A DNA stretch of 64,000 nucleotides. It comes from a virus. Shown piece by piece: positions 7,300-17,303 of this stretch. The stretch spans positions 1 to 64,000 of the IMG/VR virus record IMGVR_UViG_3300043464_001162, one strand, 5' to 3'. Position 1 is the first letter of the stretch. Every line of letters starts with the position of its first letter. The translations under genes were made by a program, and so were the position numbers. The notes under the pieces were generated by a model. That model was not told the origin of the DNA and did not search any database. It was given only the letters and a program-made list of their open reading frames with translations.

Positions 7300-9003
7300 A
7301 TGATACAATTAGGTTTATCAGGATTTTACCACGATTCAGCTGCAACAATCGTAATAGATGGTAAAGTGATATGTGCCATCGAAGAAGAGAAACTATCTGG
7401 AATTAAACATGATAGTTCTTTTCCGTTTAAGGCAATTCAATGGTGTTTAGAATACACAAAGATAACAATTGACGAAGTTGATATGGTTTGTTGGTATGAA
7501 GACCCGAATTTGAAATATGAAAGAGTTAAAGAAACGATTGGTAAATGGGGTGGTTTAAGATTTCCAATGAAATGGAGACAATTTAATAAAAGATGGAATG
7601 AAAATGAAGGTAATTTAAAGAAAATATTAAAATCCATCGGTTATGATGGAATTATTACTTATACCAAACATCATTTATCACATTTAGCACTATCTTATTA
7701 CACATCACCATTTGATTCAGCAATAGGGTTGTCAATTGATGGTGTAGGTGAAAGGGAAACGATATATGCGGCAATGTGTGATAACAAAGGATTTCACAAA
7801 ATACAAACATTACATTTTCCTCATTCATTGGGGTTAATCTATTCGGCATTTACTGCATATTTGGGATTCAAACCAAACGAAGGTGAGTATAAAGTAATGG
7901 GATTGGCACCATATGGTGATAAACAAAGATATCATAGTGTATTTGATAAGGTTGCAATAATAGGTGGTGAAATTGATATTGTAAAGATGGATATGTCTTA
8001 TTTTACATGGCATACATCTGATAATGATATGTTTAATAATAAGTTAATTGATTTGATTGGATTTCCTCCAAGATTTAAAGATGAACCCATAGAACAATGT
8101 CACAAAGATTTGGCTGCATCATTACAAAGATGGTATGAAGGTGCATTATACTTTGTTATTAATAGAATTACAAATATTTGGGAATGTGAAAATTTAGTAT
8201 TAGGTGGTGGTTGTGCATATAATGGAACAGCAAATGGTAAAATTAAAACATACACATCAATTAAAAATGTTTGGATTCCATTTGCACCATCCGATGCAGG
8301 TTCTGCAATTGGTGCATGTTTATATCATTATCACCAAACATTGGGTCACCCAAAAGTAAAAGGTGGTGATAATCAAAATCCATATTTGGGTGAAGAGTGG
8401 AGTAATGCCGAATTACTTAAAATTATCTTACAAAAGAGAGTTGGAGGTAATAATATTATGATGTATGATACTATGGATTTCTTATGTAAAGATGTTGCAA
8501 AATTGATTAATGATGGAAATATAGTTGGTTGGTTTCAAGGTAGAACTGAATTTGGTGCAAGAGCATTGGGTAATCGTTCTATATTGGGCAACCCACACCT
8601 ATCCGATATTAGAGATAGAATTAATAAGGTTGTCAAAAAGAGAGAAATGTTTAGACCATTTGCCCCTTCAGTTACAATTGAAGATTATAAAAAATATTTT
8701 ATATCACAAGAAGACGTTCCGTATATGAATCAGGTTGTCAAAGTTAGAAGTGGAGTAAACATTCCATCAGTAACCCATGTTGACAATTCTGCAAGAATAC
8801 AGACACTTAAAAGAGAAGATAACCCACTTTACTATGACTTACTAAAGGAGTTCGAAAAACTAACAGGAACACCTATTCTATTGAATACATCATTTAATTT
8901 AAAAGACCACACAATGACAAATGACCCAGAAAAAGCAATTTGGACGTTCCATAATTGTGATATGGATTACTTAGTTTTGGGTAAGTTTTTAATAAGTAAA
9001 TAA
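7300..9003 (+). CDS. Carbamoyltransferase (NodU/TobZ/CmcH family)
   Basis: The N-terminal domain begins LGLSGFYHDSAATIVIDG, the hallmark of this family. It contains the histidine cluster HHLSHLALSYY (about 122-132) and an actin-like GGCAYNG loop. The C-terminal domain (from about 400) has GWFQGRTEFGARALGNRSIL and FRPFAPSV, the carbamoyl-phosphate/ATP site. Length (567) is normal. These enzymes carbamoylate hydroxyls of sugars, nucleosides or antibiotics. Family members are common in T4-like marine phages, where they may modify glycans or DNA. It ends the early operon, with a 23-base gap before the virion genes. Confidence 0.9.
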   Translation: MIQLGLSGFYHDSAATIVIDGKVICAIEEEKLSGIKHDSSFPFKAIQWCLEYTKITIDEVDMVCWYEDPNLKYERVKETIGKWGGLRFPMKWRQFNKRWNENEGNLKKILKSIGYDGIITYTKHHLSHLALSYYTSPFDSAIGLSIDGVGERETIYAAMCDNKGFHKIQTLHFPHSLGLIYSAFTAYLGFKPNEGEYKVMGLAPYGDKQRYHSVFDKVAIIGGEIDIVKMDMSYFTWHTSDNDMFNNKLIDLIGFPPRFKDEPIEQCHKDLAASLQRWYEGALYFVINRITNIWECENLVLGGGCAYNGTANGKIKTYTSIKNVWIPFAPSDAGSAIGACLYHYHQTLGHPKVKGGDNQNPYLGEEWSNAELLKIILQKRVGGNNIMMYDTMDFLCKDVAKLINDGNIVGWFQGRTEFGARALGNRSILGNPHLSDIRDRINKVVKKREMFRPFAPSVTIEDYKKYFISQEDVPYMNQVVKVRSGVNIPSVTHVDNSARIQTLKREDNPLYYDLLKEFEKLTGTPILLNTSFNLKDHTMTNDPEKAIWTFHNCDMDYLVLGKFLISK

Positions 9004-9026
9004 TTATTAGTACATAAACATATAAA

Positions 9027-9431
9027 ATGGCAACAGAATTTCAACTATTTGATGGTAAAAACTTATCATCACTATTCAAAGATATATACGAAAACCAACA
9101 AAACAAAAAGAAAAACATTTCAGATTTAATTGAATCATTGAGAAAATTAATTCGTAATGTTGGTGAAGCAACGGTTATTGCACCTATCATAAAAGACTTA
9201 ATTGAGGTATCGGTTAAAAATGATGACCACTTAATTAAACTTGCAACTATTGCACAAAGACTTGCAGCTGCAGAAGCTAAAGGTATTGGTGAGGATGGTT
9301 GGTTGAGTGAACAAGAAAAAGAACAATTACTTGCAGATATGGAAGATACTATCAATGCCGTTGAAGAAAAGGCAAAAGAAAGAATGGGTGATTTACAAAT
9401 AGAAATTGAAGAAATTAAAACTAAATTATAA
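9027..9431 (+). CDS. Putative virion-associated helical protein
   Basis: The 134-residue protein is almost entirely helical, with the pattern FKDIYENQQNKKKNISDLIE, then VIAPIIKDLIEVSVKNDDHL and an acidic heptad tail. It has no signal peptide or membrane segment. It overlaps the spike-like gene by one base and opens the structural operon. From position it may be a baseplate assembly factor or small hub component. No family was recognised. Confidence 0.65.
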   Translation: MATEFQLFDGKNLSSLFKDIYENQQNKKKNISDLIESLRKLIRNVGEATVIAPIIKDLIEVSVKNDDHLIKLATIAQRLAAAEAKGIGEDGWLSEQEKEQLLADMEDTINAVEEKAKERMGDLQIEIEEIKTKL

Positions 9432-10645
9432 TGATTGGTGAAACTTATTTGGCAACCGTATATAGAGTTTATACTGAATCGGATAAATCTATAAAAAACG
9501 ACTTAGAGAAAAAACTGGTACCGGTATACAATGAAAATAGTGATTTTACGGATACTGATGTTAGATTTTTGGGTGCAATAGAATATAGAAGAGAAAGTTT
9601 TATTAATAAAGAAGACTATGCATTTCCATTTGACAAAAATAATATAACATATCCACTAATAGGTGAAACGGTATTGATATTAAACATTGAAAATTCACAC
9701 TATTGGTTACCATACTCCGCAACACAATATCCAAATTTTAGAGAATCTTTATTAGTTTCGGAAGTGTCTAGAGAAAAGAATATATCTACTGGAAATTCAG
9801 AAAACAAAAATAGGAATTACACAGAAACCAAAACAGGTTCAACGGGTCAAACAGGTACTCCTAAAAAATCAGATGAGAAAAGTTATAAAGTAAATGAAAA
9901 GATTAAATTCTTAAAACCAAGAAGTGGAGATACCATTTTAAGTGGTAGAGTTGGTAATACAATTCGTTTTAGTGAATTCTTTTTAACGGAAGATGGTAAA
10001 ACATCATCACCTGGTATTTTTATAAGAAATAAACAAAACCCACAACTTGATAATTCAAAAATAGGAACACTAATAGACGAAGATATCAATGGAGATGGTA
10101 CATCCGTATATTTTACGTCTAATAAAATTAAAGTACCATTTAGAGAAAATATAAATAAAACCAAAATAGCTTTTAGAGAATATCCTAATTCGGAAAAACT
10201 AACAGGTAATCAACTATTTGTAAATTCCGATAGAATAGTATTATCTGCAAAGGCAAGTGAGTTTATTATATTTGGAAAAGGAAATACTGGAGTTATAACT
10301 GATGGCAGATATAGTATAGATTCTGCAAAAGAGATATATGCACATTCCGATAGTGACATCGTATTACATACCAATAAAAATATAGTATTAAATAGTGATG
10401 CATCCGGAGTTGTTTATATTGGTAAAGTTGGAAATCCAGGTGGTGCAGGTTCCGAAGTTCAAAGAATGGTATTATCAGGTGAATTGATTGATTTGATGGG
10501 TGAAATGTTGGATGCTATAAATAAAATGGTATTTGCAACAGGTGTCGGCCCAACGGGTGCAGGCCCCCATAATTCTGCAATATTCACATCAATTAAACAA
10601 AGATTATCTAAGATACAATCATCTAGAAACTTTTTAAGTAAGTAA
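9431..10645 (+). CDS. Baseplate hub/spike protein (gp5/VgrG-like)
   Basis: The 404-residue protein has an N-terminal beta-rich domain (about 1-105) ending PLIGETVLILNIENSHYWLP, like the OB-fold of gp5/VgrG proteins. A low-complexity Thr/Gly/Lys linker follows (about 112-145). The C-terminal part has short repeats of the type YSIDSAKEIYAHSDSDIVLH, NKNIVLNSDASGVVYIG, which resemble the beta-helix that forms the membrane-piercing spike. No lysozyme domain is visible, unlike T4 gp5. It sits upstream of gp25 and gp6, as expected for a hub gene. Confidence 0.55.
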   Translation: MIGETYLATVYRVYTESDKSIKNDLEKKLVPVYNENSDFTDTDVRFLGAIEYRRESFINKEDYAFPFDKNNITYPLIGETVLILNIENSHYWLPYSATQYPNFRESLLVSEVSREKNISTGNSENKNRNYTETKTGSTGQTGTPKKSDEKSYKVNEKIKFLKPRSGDTILSGRVGNTIRFSEFFLTEDGKTSSPGIFIRNKQNPQLDNSKIGTLIDEDINGDGTSVYFTSNKIKVPFRENINKTKIAFREYPNSEKLTGNQLFVNSDRIVLSAKASEFIIFGKGNTGVITDGRYSIDSAKEIYAHSDSDIVLHTNKNIVLNSDASGVVYIGKVGNPGGAGSEVQRMVLSGELIDLMGEMLDAINKMVFATGVGPTGAGPHNSAIFTSIKQRLSKIQSSRNFLSK

Positions 10646-10646
10646 T

Positions 10647-12071
10647 ATGTGGGCAATTTTTAAATTGAATGTATTAACTGCAATGCTTACCGGCCAATTT
10701 AAAGCTGACCCGGATACATTTGCTGAATTTTATGCAAATGAATACGATAAGGCAATTAAAAGTGGTGGTGATTTATTATACGGTGTAAATGTTATCAATG
10801 GCAATGTTAAAGGTATGGCAGATGCTATAAAAATTGCATTAAAAAAAGGAACAGATAGTGTAGGTAGTAATTTTAATGTATTGGCCGAAATATATCCATC
10901 TGCATTTGATGCATATTGGTCAGGTGCAGAAATGTCACCATTACCAAACCCCTTAGTAAAACCTTTAGGATGGCCTTCAACACCACCTGCACCTGGAGCT
11001 ATTCAAAACATTGGACCAGACCCAATTACATTAGCTTCAACTACTGCAGCACATAAAGCGGAAGTAGAAGCATTGAAAATTTTAGAGGATGAATTAAAAA
11101 AACAAACAATTACTCTACCATCCGTTCCACCTCTACCACCGATTGCAATTCCGGTATATGAAACTGCACAAAAGATAATTAAGAAAGAAGAAGTTACACC
11201 GGATATTAAAAATAATCCAATAGTTAAGGGTGCGGTAGAAATAATAAAAAAATTAAAAGAAGCAAAAAAGAAAAAAGCAGCAATTGGAAAACAAATTAAA
11301 AAGTCATTAAAAATTGAATTTCCAAAACTACCAGATAGAAAGAAAATAATAGAAGAAAATAAAGAAAAATTGTTAGAAAAAGCTATTGAAGAAGTTAAAA
11401 AACAAATAATTCCTCCAATTGAAGATATCATACTACAACCAATATATCAATATGTTCAAGTGGTTGTAGCGTTATTAGATTCTATTCCAAAACCAAAACC
11501 AACACTTACAGAAATTAAAAAATTTGTAAAAGATACGGCAAATGGATTAGTGCCTGATATTGATATCCCAATCGACATACCCAATATTCCAACAAAAGAA
11601 GAATTAAAAAAACAAGTTGATGCAAAAACACCAACGGAAGAAGAAATAAGAGCATTGGCTGAAGATAAAATAAAAGGGTTAATACCAGACCCGCCTTTTA
11701 TCAGTTTTACACCACCGAGTTTTGTATTTAGTACAAAAACAAATGTGTTACTTGACCCGTTTTTATCATTGGCACAATTACACTTATTAAATGTCGGTGG
11801 AAATATGGTAGTTACGGCACAATATCCCGGAGCACCTCCAGCACCTGCTATTTTAAATTATACGGGATATCAAGTTAAAACGGGCCCACCCGTTCCTGAT
11901 TTCCCATCTACGGTTGAGTTCCCTCAAGTTGATTTGGGTAGTTTAGAATTACCACAATTTCCTGAGTTACCACAATTACCAAATATAAGTGTTACCGATT
12001 TGGCATCATTATTAACAATATCTTTGCCAAACATAGACATTAAAACACCAACCATACCGAATGTTGGATAA
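10647..12071 (+). CDS. Proline/lysine-rich putative baseplate protein
   Basis: The 474-residue protein has an ordered N-terminal region (1-115, with AEIYPSAFDAYWSGAEMSPL). A long helical Lys/Glu-rich middle follows (about 180-275, KKLKEAKKKKAAIGKQIKK type), then Pro-rich stretches with ELKKQVDAKTPTEEEIRALA and a C-terminus of repeated Leu-Pro and Phe-Pro steps (SLELPQFPELPQLPNISV). The start lies one base after the previous stop, so it is co-translated with the spike gene. It is a probable structural protein. No family could be named. Confidence 0.65.
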   Translation: MWAIFKLNVLTAMLTGQFKADPDTFAEFYANEYDKAIKSGGDLLYGVNVINGNVKGMADAIKIALKKGTDSVGSNFNVLAEIYPSAFDAYWSGAEMSPLPNPLVKPLGWPSTPPAPGAIQNIGPDPITLASTTAAHKAEVEALKILEDELKKQTITLPSVPPLPPIAIPVYETAQKIIKKEEVTPDIKNNPIVKGAVEIIKKLKEAKKKKAAIGKQIKKSLKIEFPKLPDRKKIIEENKEKLLEKAIEEVKKQIIPPIEDIILQPIYQYVQVVVALLDSIPKPKPTLTEIKKFVKDTANGLVPDIDIPIDIPNIPTKEELKKQVDAKTPTEEEIRALAEDKIKGLIPDPPFISFTPPSFVFSTKTNVLLDPFLSLAQLHLLNVGGNMVVTAQYPGAPPAPAILNYTGYQVKTGPPVPDFPSTVEFPQVDLGSLELPQFPELPQLPNISVTDLASLLTISLPNIDIKTPTIPNVG

Positions 12072-12081
12072 ATTATTAAAT

Positions 12082-12097
12082 CAAATATTTATTACTA
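12082..12097 (+). repeat. 16-base element CAAATATTTATTACTA, copy 2
   Basis: Identical to 3724-3739. It holds the late-motif variant ATATTTATT, 25 bases before the ATG at 12119. It probably acts as a promoter for the gp25-gp6 operon. Confidence 0.5.
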
Positions 12098-12118
12098 AAA
12101 CATATATAAACAATTATT

Positions 12119-12613
12119 ATGAAATCAGAAATTTTACTAACTTTAATTAAAGAAGTTGTTAAAAACGAAGTTAAGTTACAAGTAAAAGAAGAACTTGTTA
12201 AACTTATCAAATCTGGTGCAGTTACTTTAAACTCACAAACAAAATCAACTCCATCATTGAAGGAGATGACGGAAGTTACTCCTGCACCGGTTAAAAAACA
12301 ACAACCGGTTCAACAAACACAAAGACCACAAAAAGAATTTTCAAAAGACCCGATGATAAATGAGATTTTGAATATGACACAACCATTTACTGCAGAACAA
12401 AGAAAAGAAGGTGCACAGGCCGTAGGTAGTGTATTGGATATGATTAAACCAGAAATGAGAGTGGACGAAAGTGAGTGGGAAACAATGGATTATAGAGATG
12501 TGAATGTACCATCGAATGTTCCAAATTTTGAATCAACCGGAGATGGTTTACAAGATGCTACAATAAAAGCATTAACGAGAGATTATTCGGAATTAGTAAA
12601 GAGATTTAAATAA
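12119..12613 (+). CDS. Putative baseplate-associated protein
   Basis: The 164-residue protein starts with an amphipathic Lys/Glu helix (MKSEILLTLIKEVVKNEVKL). A Gln/Pro-rich linker follows (about 60-78), then a C-terminal region with NEILNMTQPFTAEQRKEG, and it ends DYSELVKRFK. Its stop overlaps the gp25 start by one base. A proposed late promoter lies upstream. The context points to baseplate assembly, but no homologue is recognised. Confidence 0.65.
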   Translation: MKSEILLTLIKEVVKNEVKLQVKEELVKLIKSGAVTLNSQTKSTPSLKEMTEVTPAPVKKQQPVQQTQRPQKEFSKDPMINEILNMTQPFTAEQRKEGAQAVGSVLDMIKPEMRVDESEWETMDYRDVNVPSNVPNFESTGDGLQDATIKALTRDYSELVKRFK

Positions 12614-13050
12614 TGGCAATAGAGTTAGGTAGAATTAACGTAAATGACTTAAAAGAAAATGATTATAAATCATTGGGGATTGGTTTCGGTAGGAAATCTA
12701 ATTCTGGTGGTATATTTGCAGTTAATTACACTACTCTAACACAGGCAAAAGATAATTTAGTAAATTTAATATTAACTAAAAAGGGTGAAAGAGAAATGCA
12801 ACCTGAATTTGGATGTGATATTCATAATTTAATCTTTGAACAAATTGTTGAAAACTCTATTGCAGTTGATATTGAAAATTCCATATTAGATGCAGTAAAT
12901 ATTTGGTTACCTTATATAAATGTAGATAATATAATATTTGATTATAATGATAATGATATAGATACAAATAGAATTACTTTAGAAGTAAAATTTTCATTAA
13001 AGTCAAATCCATCATTAACCGAAACACTAAATGTTAGTATAAATAATTGA
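12613..13050 (+). CDS. gp25: Baseplate wedge protein gp25
   Basis: The 145-residue protein carries the gp25 signature: an alpha-helix (LTQAKDNLVNLILTKKGERE) followed by MQPEFGCDIHNLIFE, where the ERE-x-x-PEFG loop binds the wedge core. The rest is a beta-sheet ending EVKFSLKSNPSLTETLNVSI. gp25 is the conserved sheath-initiating wedge component of contractile tails. Length is typical (T4 gp25 is 132). It lies three bases before gp6, the usual order. Confidence 0.95.
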   Translation: MAIELGRINVNDLKENDYKSLGIGFGRKSNSGGIFAVNYTTLTQAKDNLVNLILTKKGEREMQPEFGCDIHNLIFEQIVENSIAVDIENSILDAVNIWLPYINVDNIIFDYNDNDIDTNRITLEVKFSLKSNPSLTETLNVSINN

Positions 13051-13053
13051 TAA

Positions 13054-15066
13054 ATGGCTATTAAACCTGTTAAAAAAAGTTGGGGGAGTGAAAAAAATAT
13101 AAATTATTTAGGTAAAGATTTTAATACTTTAAAACAAAACCTAATTGATTATACTAAAACATATTTTCCAAGTACATATTCTGATTTCAATGAATCGTCA
13201 CCTGGTATGGTGTTTTTGGAACAAGCTGCTGTTATAGGAGATATTTTATCTTTCTATCAAGATGTTCAATTAAAAGAATCAATGTTGGCAAATGCAACGG
13301 AAAGAAAAAATGTTGTTGCATTGGCACAAACAATGGGATATAAACCAAAAACATCCTCTCCTGCAGTTACAACATTAACGGTGTATCAATTGATTCCATC
13401 CAAAAACTCAGGTTCAAGTGTTGTCCCGGATGAAAGTTATTGTTTAAGAATAAAAGATGGAATGGAAGTTGCATCTACTACAAATTCGAGTATAGTATTT
13501 AGAACGGTAGATTCTTTGGATTTTTCAAATACAACTGACAGAGAAATTGATGTTCATGAAAGAGACACAACAGGTAATCCGACTTTTTACTTATTAACAA
13601 AAAGAATTAAAGCAATATCTGCACAAGAAGTAACCACTACTAAGACTTTTGGTGACTCAACCGATTATCCTACAACTACACTAAGTGATACGAATATAAT
13701 TGGTATAACATCAGTTGCGGACCAGGATAATTTAAAATACTATGAAGTTCCTTATTTGGCACAAGAAAGTATATTTGTTGAAAAACCAAATACAGAATCA
13801 AATAGTGAATTATATCAATCATCATCGGTTGTACCTTACATTTTGGAAGTACAAAAAGTACCTCGTAGATTTTCGGTTAAGGTAAATTCAGACAATACCT
13901 TAGATTTAGAATTTGGAAGTGGTGATACTACATTAAGTGATGAAATATTACTACCTAATCCAAAAAATGTAGGATTGGGATTGGCTAATTCAATACAAAG
14001 ATTAAATCAAGGTATAGACCCATCGAATTTTTTAAAAACAAATACATTTGGAATTGCACCTGTAAATAAAACATTGACTATAAAATACTTAGTTGGTGGT
14101 GGTGTAGAATCTAATGTAAATACGGGTGACTTAACTAGTATTTCTAGAATAGAATATGATGAAGATTTATTAGCAGTTGATAATGAAGTTTTATATAACT
14201 CAATGAAACAATCCGTTGCAGTTGAAAACTTAGAACCTGCAGCAGGTGGTAGAGGTGTGGAAACAATAGAGGAAATTAGACAAAATGCATTAGCAACTTT
14301 TGGTTCTCAAAATAGAGCAGTTACTAAAGAGGATTACATAGTAAGAGCTTTATCGATGCCAGAAAGATATGGTAGTGTAACTAAGGCATATGTTAGTGCA
14401 GACGGAGAGATAGATAATAATTCACCTTCGTCAATTTTGGCAAACCCTAAAAACATATCTGAGTTTGTAAATTTGGTAGATAGTCTTAAAAATAGTAATA
14501 AAGAAAATATTCAAAAAGAATTAGTTAAGTATCTTACTCAAAAGAAATCTAATCTAAGTGAAGTTAATAACCCATTTGCAATAAACTTATATATTTTAGG
14601 ATACGATTCAAATAAAAAATTGACAAACCTAAATAGAGCTGTTAAGGAGAATTTAAAAACTTATATTTCCGAATATAGAATGTTAACCGATGGTGTTAAT
14701 ATCATAGATGGTTTTATTATAAACATAGGTGTAGATTTTGAGATAATTTGTTATTCAAACTACAATAAAAGAGAAGTTGTAACAAATTGTTTAACCGAAT
14801 TACAAGAGTATTTTAATATAGATAATTGGACATTTAATAAACCAATCAATATTTCAGAAATAGAATTGATTCTTGCAAATGTAGACGGAGTAATGAGTGT
14901 ACCATCGGTAAAGCTTTCAAATTTATGTGGTGGAGATGGTAATTATTCACCAAATAGATACAACATAGATGAGGCAACTAAAGGTAAGATAGTTTATCCT
15001 TCGTTAGACCCATCAATATTCGAAATAAAATATCCAAACAAAGACATAAAAGGGAGGGCTTTATAA
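13054..15066 (+). CDS. gp6: Baseplate wedge protein gp6
   Basis: The 670-residue protein follows gp25 directly and begins with the gp6/gpJ pattern: KNINYLGKDFNTLKQNLI, then SDFNESSPGMVFLEQAAVIGD with ILSFYQDVQLKESMLANA. A middle region has GGRGVETIEEIRQNALATFG and RAVTKEDYIVRAL, both typical of gpJ-like wedge proteins. T4 gp6 is 660 residues. Dimers of gp6 form the ring that links the six wedges. The last base of the stop is shared with the next ATG. Confidence 0.92.
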   Translation: MAIKPVKKSWGSEKNINYLGKDFNTLKQNLIDYTKTYFPSTYSDFNESSPGMVFLEQAAVIGDILSFYQDVQLKESMLANATERKNVVALAQTMGYKPKTSSPAVTTLTVYQLIPSKNSGSSVVPDESYCLRIKDGMEVASTTNSSIVFRTVDSLDFSNTTDREIDVHERDTTGNPTFYLLTKRIKAISAQEVTTTKTFGDSTDYPTTTLSDTNIIGITSVADQDNLKYYEVPYLAQESIFVEKPNTESNSELYQSSSVVPYILEVQKVPRRFSVKVNSDNTLDLEFGSGDTTLSDEILLPNPKNVGLGLANSIQRLNQGIDPSNFLKTNTFGIAPVNKTLTIKYLVGGGVESNVNTGDLTSISRIEYDEDLLAVDNEVLYNSMKQSVAVENLEPAAGGRGVETIEEIRQNALATFGSQNRAVTKEDYIVRALSMPERYGSVTKAYVSADGEIDNNSPSSILANPKNISEFVNLVDSLKNSNKENIQKELVKYLTQKKSNLSEVNNPFAINLYILGYDSNKKLTNLNRAVKENLKTYISEYRMLTDGVNIIDGFIINIGVDFEIICYSNYNKREVVTNCLTELQEYFNIDNWTFNKPINISEIELILANVDGVMSVPSVKLSNLCGGDGNYSPNRYNIDEATKGKIVYPSLDPSIFEIKYPNKDIKGRAL

Positions 15067-16139
15067 TGCATAAATTTTACACATCATCATATGACGCTAG
15101 TATTTACTTACAACAACCTGACCAAAATACTGGTAGGGATGAAATATTGGAAGTAGGTAAACTTTATTATGGTTCATCTATGGATATCAATAGAACATTG
15201 ATTAAATTTGATGTTAATAATATTGAAACCGAAAATGGTTGGAAGGCTTTCTTAAATCTTAAGTCTGCAAATTCATCCGAAATACCATTGGAATATACAA
15301 TTTATGCAAATGCAGTTTCTCAAAGTTGGACAATGGGAACTGGTACTAAATTTGATAATATAACATCGGATGGTGTGAGTTGGTATTATAAAAATGGAAC
15401 CGATAAATGGATGGATTATAATGTAACTCCAGATTCATATGTAAGTGGCTCCGATACCGGTTCACTATCAAATGGTGGAGGTGGTACTTGGTATACTGCA
15501 TCTATGTCATCACAATCGTTTAGTAATGAACCCGATGATGTTAGAATGGATGTTACAAATATTGTAAAACTATGGTTGAGTGGGTCTTTACCTAATAATG
15601 GGTTTATAATACATCACCATACATCTGCATCAATCGACTCAAATGATTATGGAGTATTAAAATTCTTTTCAAAGGAAACCAATACAATATACGAACCTAA
15701 ATTAGAAATTGTATATGACGATTACTCATTCACAACTGGAAGTTTACAACCAGTAGTTGGTTCACTATATGATGGTGATTATAAAGTAATAGTTAATAAT
15801 TTAAAAAATCAATATTTTAAAAATACAAAAGTTAGAGTAAGAGTTAAAGGTAGAGAATCATATCCATCAAAGTCGTTTGGAACAACATTTTCATACGAAC
15901 AAATTAAAAGTTTACCTGCAGGTTCAACTTATTATCAATTGGAAGACTATATAACCGGTGAGATTATATTTCCATTTGGTGAATATACTAAAGTTAGTTG
16001 TGATTCAACATCTAATTATTTTGATATGGATTTAAATTCACTTTCGGCTGGTAGGGTATATAAATTGAAATTGAAAATAGAAGAAGATAATATATCAACT
16101 ATTATAGACGAAAAAATGGTTTTTGAAATAATTGAATAA
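15066..16139 (+). CDS. Putative baseplate/fibre protein with DNRLRE-like domain
   Basis: The N-terminal two thirds (about 1-220) resemble a DNRLRE-type jelly roll: an early SSMDINRTLIKFDVNNI strand, the segment RMDVTNIVKLWLSGSLPNNGF, a histidine run, and a closing YGVLKFFSKETNTIYEPKLE strand. This fold is usually found in secreted bacterial surface proteins and as a carbohydrate-binding-like module. The C-terminal third is beta-rich (YKVIVNNLKNQYFKNTKVRV onward). It is placed between gp6 and a coiled-coil protein and is probably a baseplate decoration. This is a family-level guess. Confidence 0.55.
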   Translation: MHKFYTSSYDASIYLQQPDQNTGRDEILEVGKLYYGSSMDINRTLIKFDVNNIETENGWKAFLNLKSANSSEIPLEYTIYANAVSQSWTMGTGTKFDNITSDGVSWYYKNGTDKWMDYNVTPDSYVSGSDTGSLSNGGGGTWYTASMSSQSFSNEPDDVRMDVTNIVKLWLSGSLPNNGFIIHHHTSASIDSNDYGVLKFFSKETNTIYEPKLEIVYDDYSFTTGSLQPVVGSLYDGDYKVIVNNLKNQYFKNTKVRVRVKGRESYPSKSFGTTFSYEQIKSLPAGSTYYQLEDYITGEIIFPFGEYTKVSCDSTSNYFDMDLNSLSAGRVYKLKLKIEEDNISTIIDEKMVFEIIE

Positions 16140-16144
16140 CTCAT

Positions 16145-17290
16145 ATGACTGGATTAGAAGCTATAAACGAAAAATTACAACAAATAAAATCAGAATCACT
16201 TGAAAAAATATTGAGTGTTTCCGGTTCCGCAGTTATTAGTAAAAATGAGTATGGAATAAATGTTGTCGATTCTAATAATATTGCATCATCTTTGGTATTT
16301 AAAGAATTAACAAAAGATAAATACGATGATGAGGAGTTAAAAAAGGCCGTTGATGTTACCGTTGTGGAATTACTTCCAAATATACCATCAACTAATTTAG
16401 ATTTAGTTCCTAGGCCTGTGTATAATGCCGAATTAACAACTTCGTTAAATTTGAGAACCCAAGTAATTAATTTAACAAATACAATTGGAACATTAAATGT
16501 AAGAATAACCGATTTAGAATCACAGGTTCAAATAGAAATAAATAATAGACTATCAATTGAACAAACTAACGATTTATTAGTTAATCAAATAGAAACTCTA
16601 AATGCAACGATTGAAGATTTCTCAAGTCAAATTTCAACATCACTACAAAAGTCAGTTGATGAGAGTATTTTGAGAGCATCATTACAATCACAAAAAACAG
16701 GATTTAAAGCACAGATTGAGGCATTGATTCAACAAATAAATTCATTAAATGCAATCATAGAAGGTTTACAATCTCAATTGGGTGCAGTAAGACAACAAAA
16801 AGACTTAGAACAAACTGCACAAAGTCAAGGTGGAACTATAATAAATAAAATAGTAAGTGCAAACTTCTCACCAAAGGGAGGTGCAAATGACCCAGTAATG
16901 TCTTATAAAATTGAAAATGCAAGAAAAGATAGAAGAGAATGGGTTAATGGTAGAATTTTAAGATTGGTCAATAATGATTTGGAACCTGTAACTGTTACTT
17001 TAACTGCATCATTTCCAAAAGCAAAAGTAAGTTCTATATTCAGTACGGTAGATGTGGCCCAAGCTTGGTTTAGTATACCTAAATCAACATTTACGATAAC
17101 AGCGGGCTCGTTTGAAGAAATAACCTTCATAGATACTCCGAACAAGTTGGCTATTGAGAAAAGGGATAAAACTATTTTTTACGATGGTGCACTTAACATA
17201 GCAGTAAAAAGAGCAGATGGTTTTTCTGACACCAAAACATTTAAAACTAAATTAAAGGTTGCACATCCTAAATCGTATGATGGTTTTTAA
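16145..17290 (+). CDS. Coiled-coil virion protein
   Basis: The 381-residue protein has a short N-terminal head. A coiled coil of about 110 residues follows (roughly 108-222, with repeated Leu/Ile at heptad positions such as INLTNTIGTLNVRITDLESQ), then a beta-rich C-terminal domain beginning about 250 and ending AVKRADGFSDTKTFKTKLK. The shape fits a rod with a globular tip, as in a short tail fibre or baseplate connector. No family was recognised. It lies in the baseplate operon between the DNRLRE-like protein and a Gly-rich protein. Confidence 0.65.
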   Translation: MTGLEAINEKLQQIKSESLEKILSVSGSAVISKNEYGINVVDSNNIASSLVFKELTKDKYDDEELKKAVDVTVVELLPNIPSTNLDLVPRPVYNAELTTSLNLRTQVINLTNTIGTLNVRITDLESQVQIEINNRLSIEQTNDLLVNQIETLNATIEDFSSQISTSLQKSVDESILRASLQSQKTGFKAQIEALIQQINSLNAIIEGLQSQLGAVRQQKDLEQTAQSQGGTIINKIVSANFSPKGGANDPVMSYKIENARKDRREWVNGRILRLVNNDLEPVTVTLTASFPKAKVSSIFSTVDVAQAWFSIPKSTFTITAGSFEEITFIDTPNKLAIEKRDKTIFYDGALNIAVKRADGFSDTKTFKTKLKVAHPKSYDGF

Positions 17291-17303
17291 ATTTAAATAG
17301 ATT

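Noticed and set aside
11003-11431. Minus-strand frame of about 142 residues in the Pro/Lys-rich gene
   Set aside because: Phe/Ser-rich antisense of a Lys-rich helix; no start context or family.
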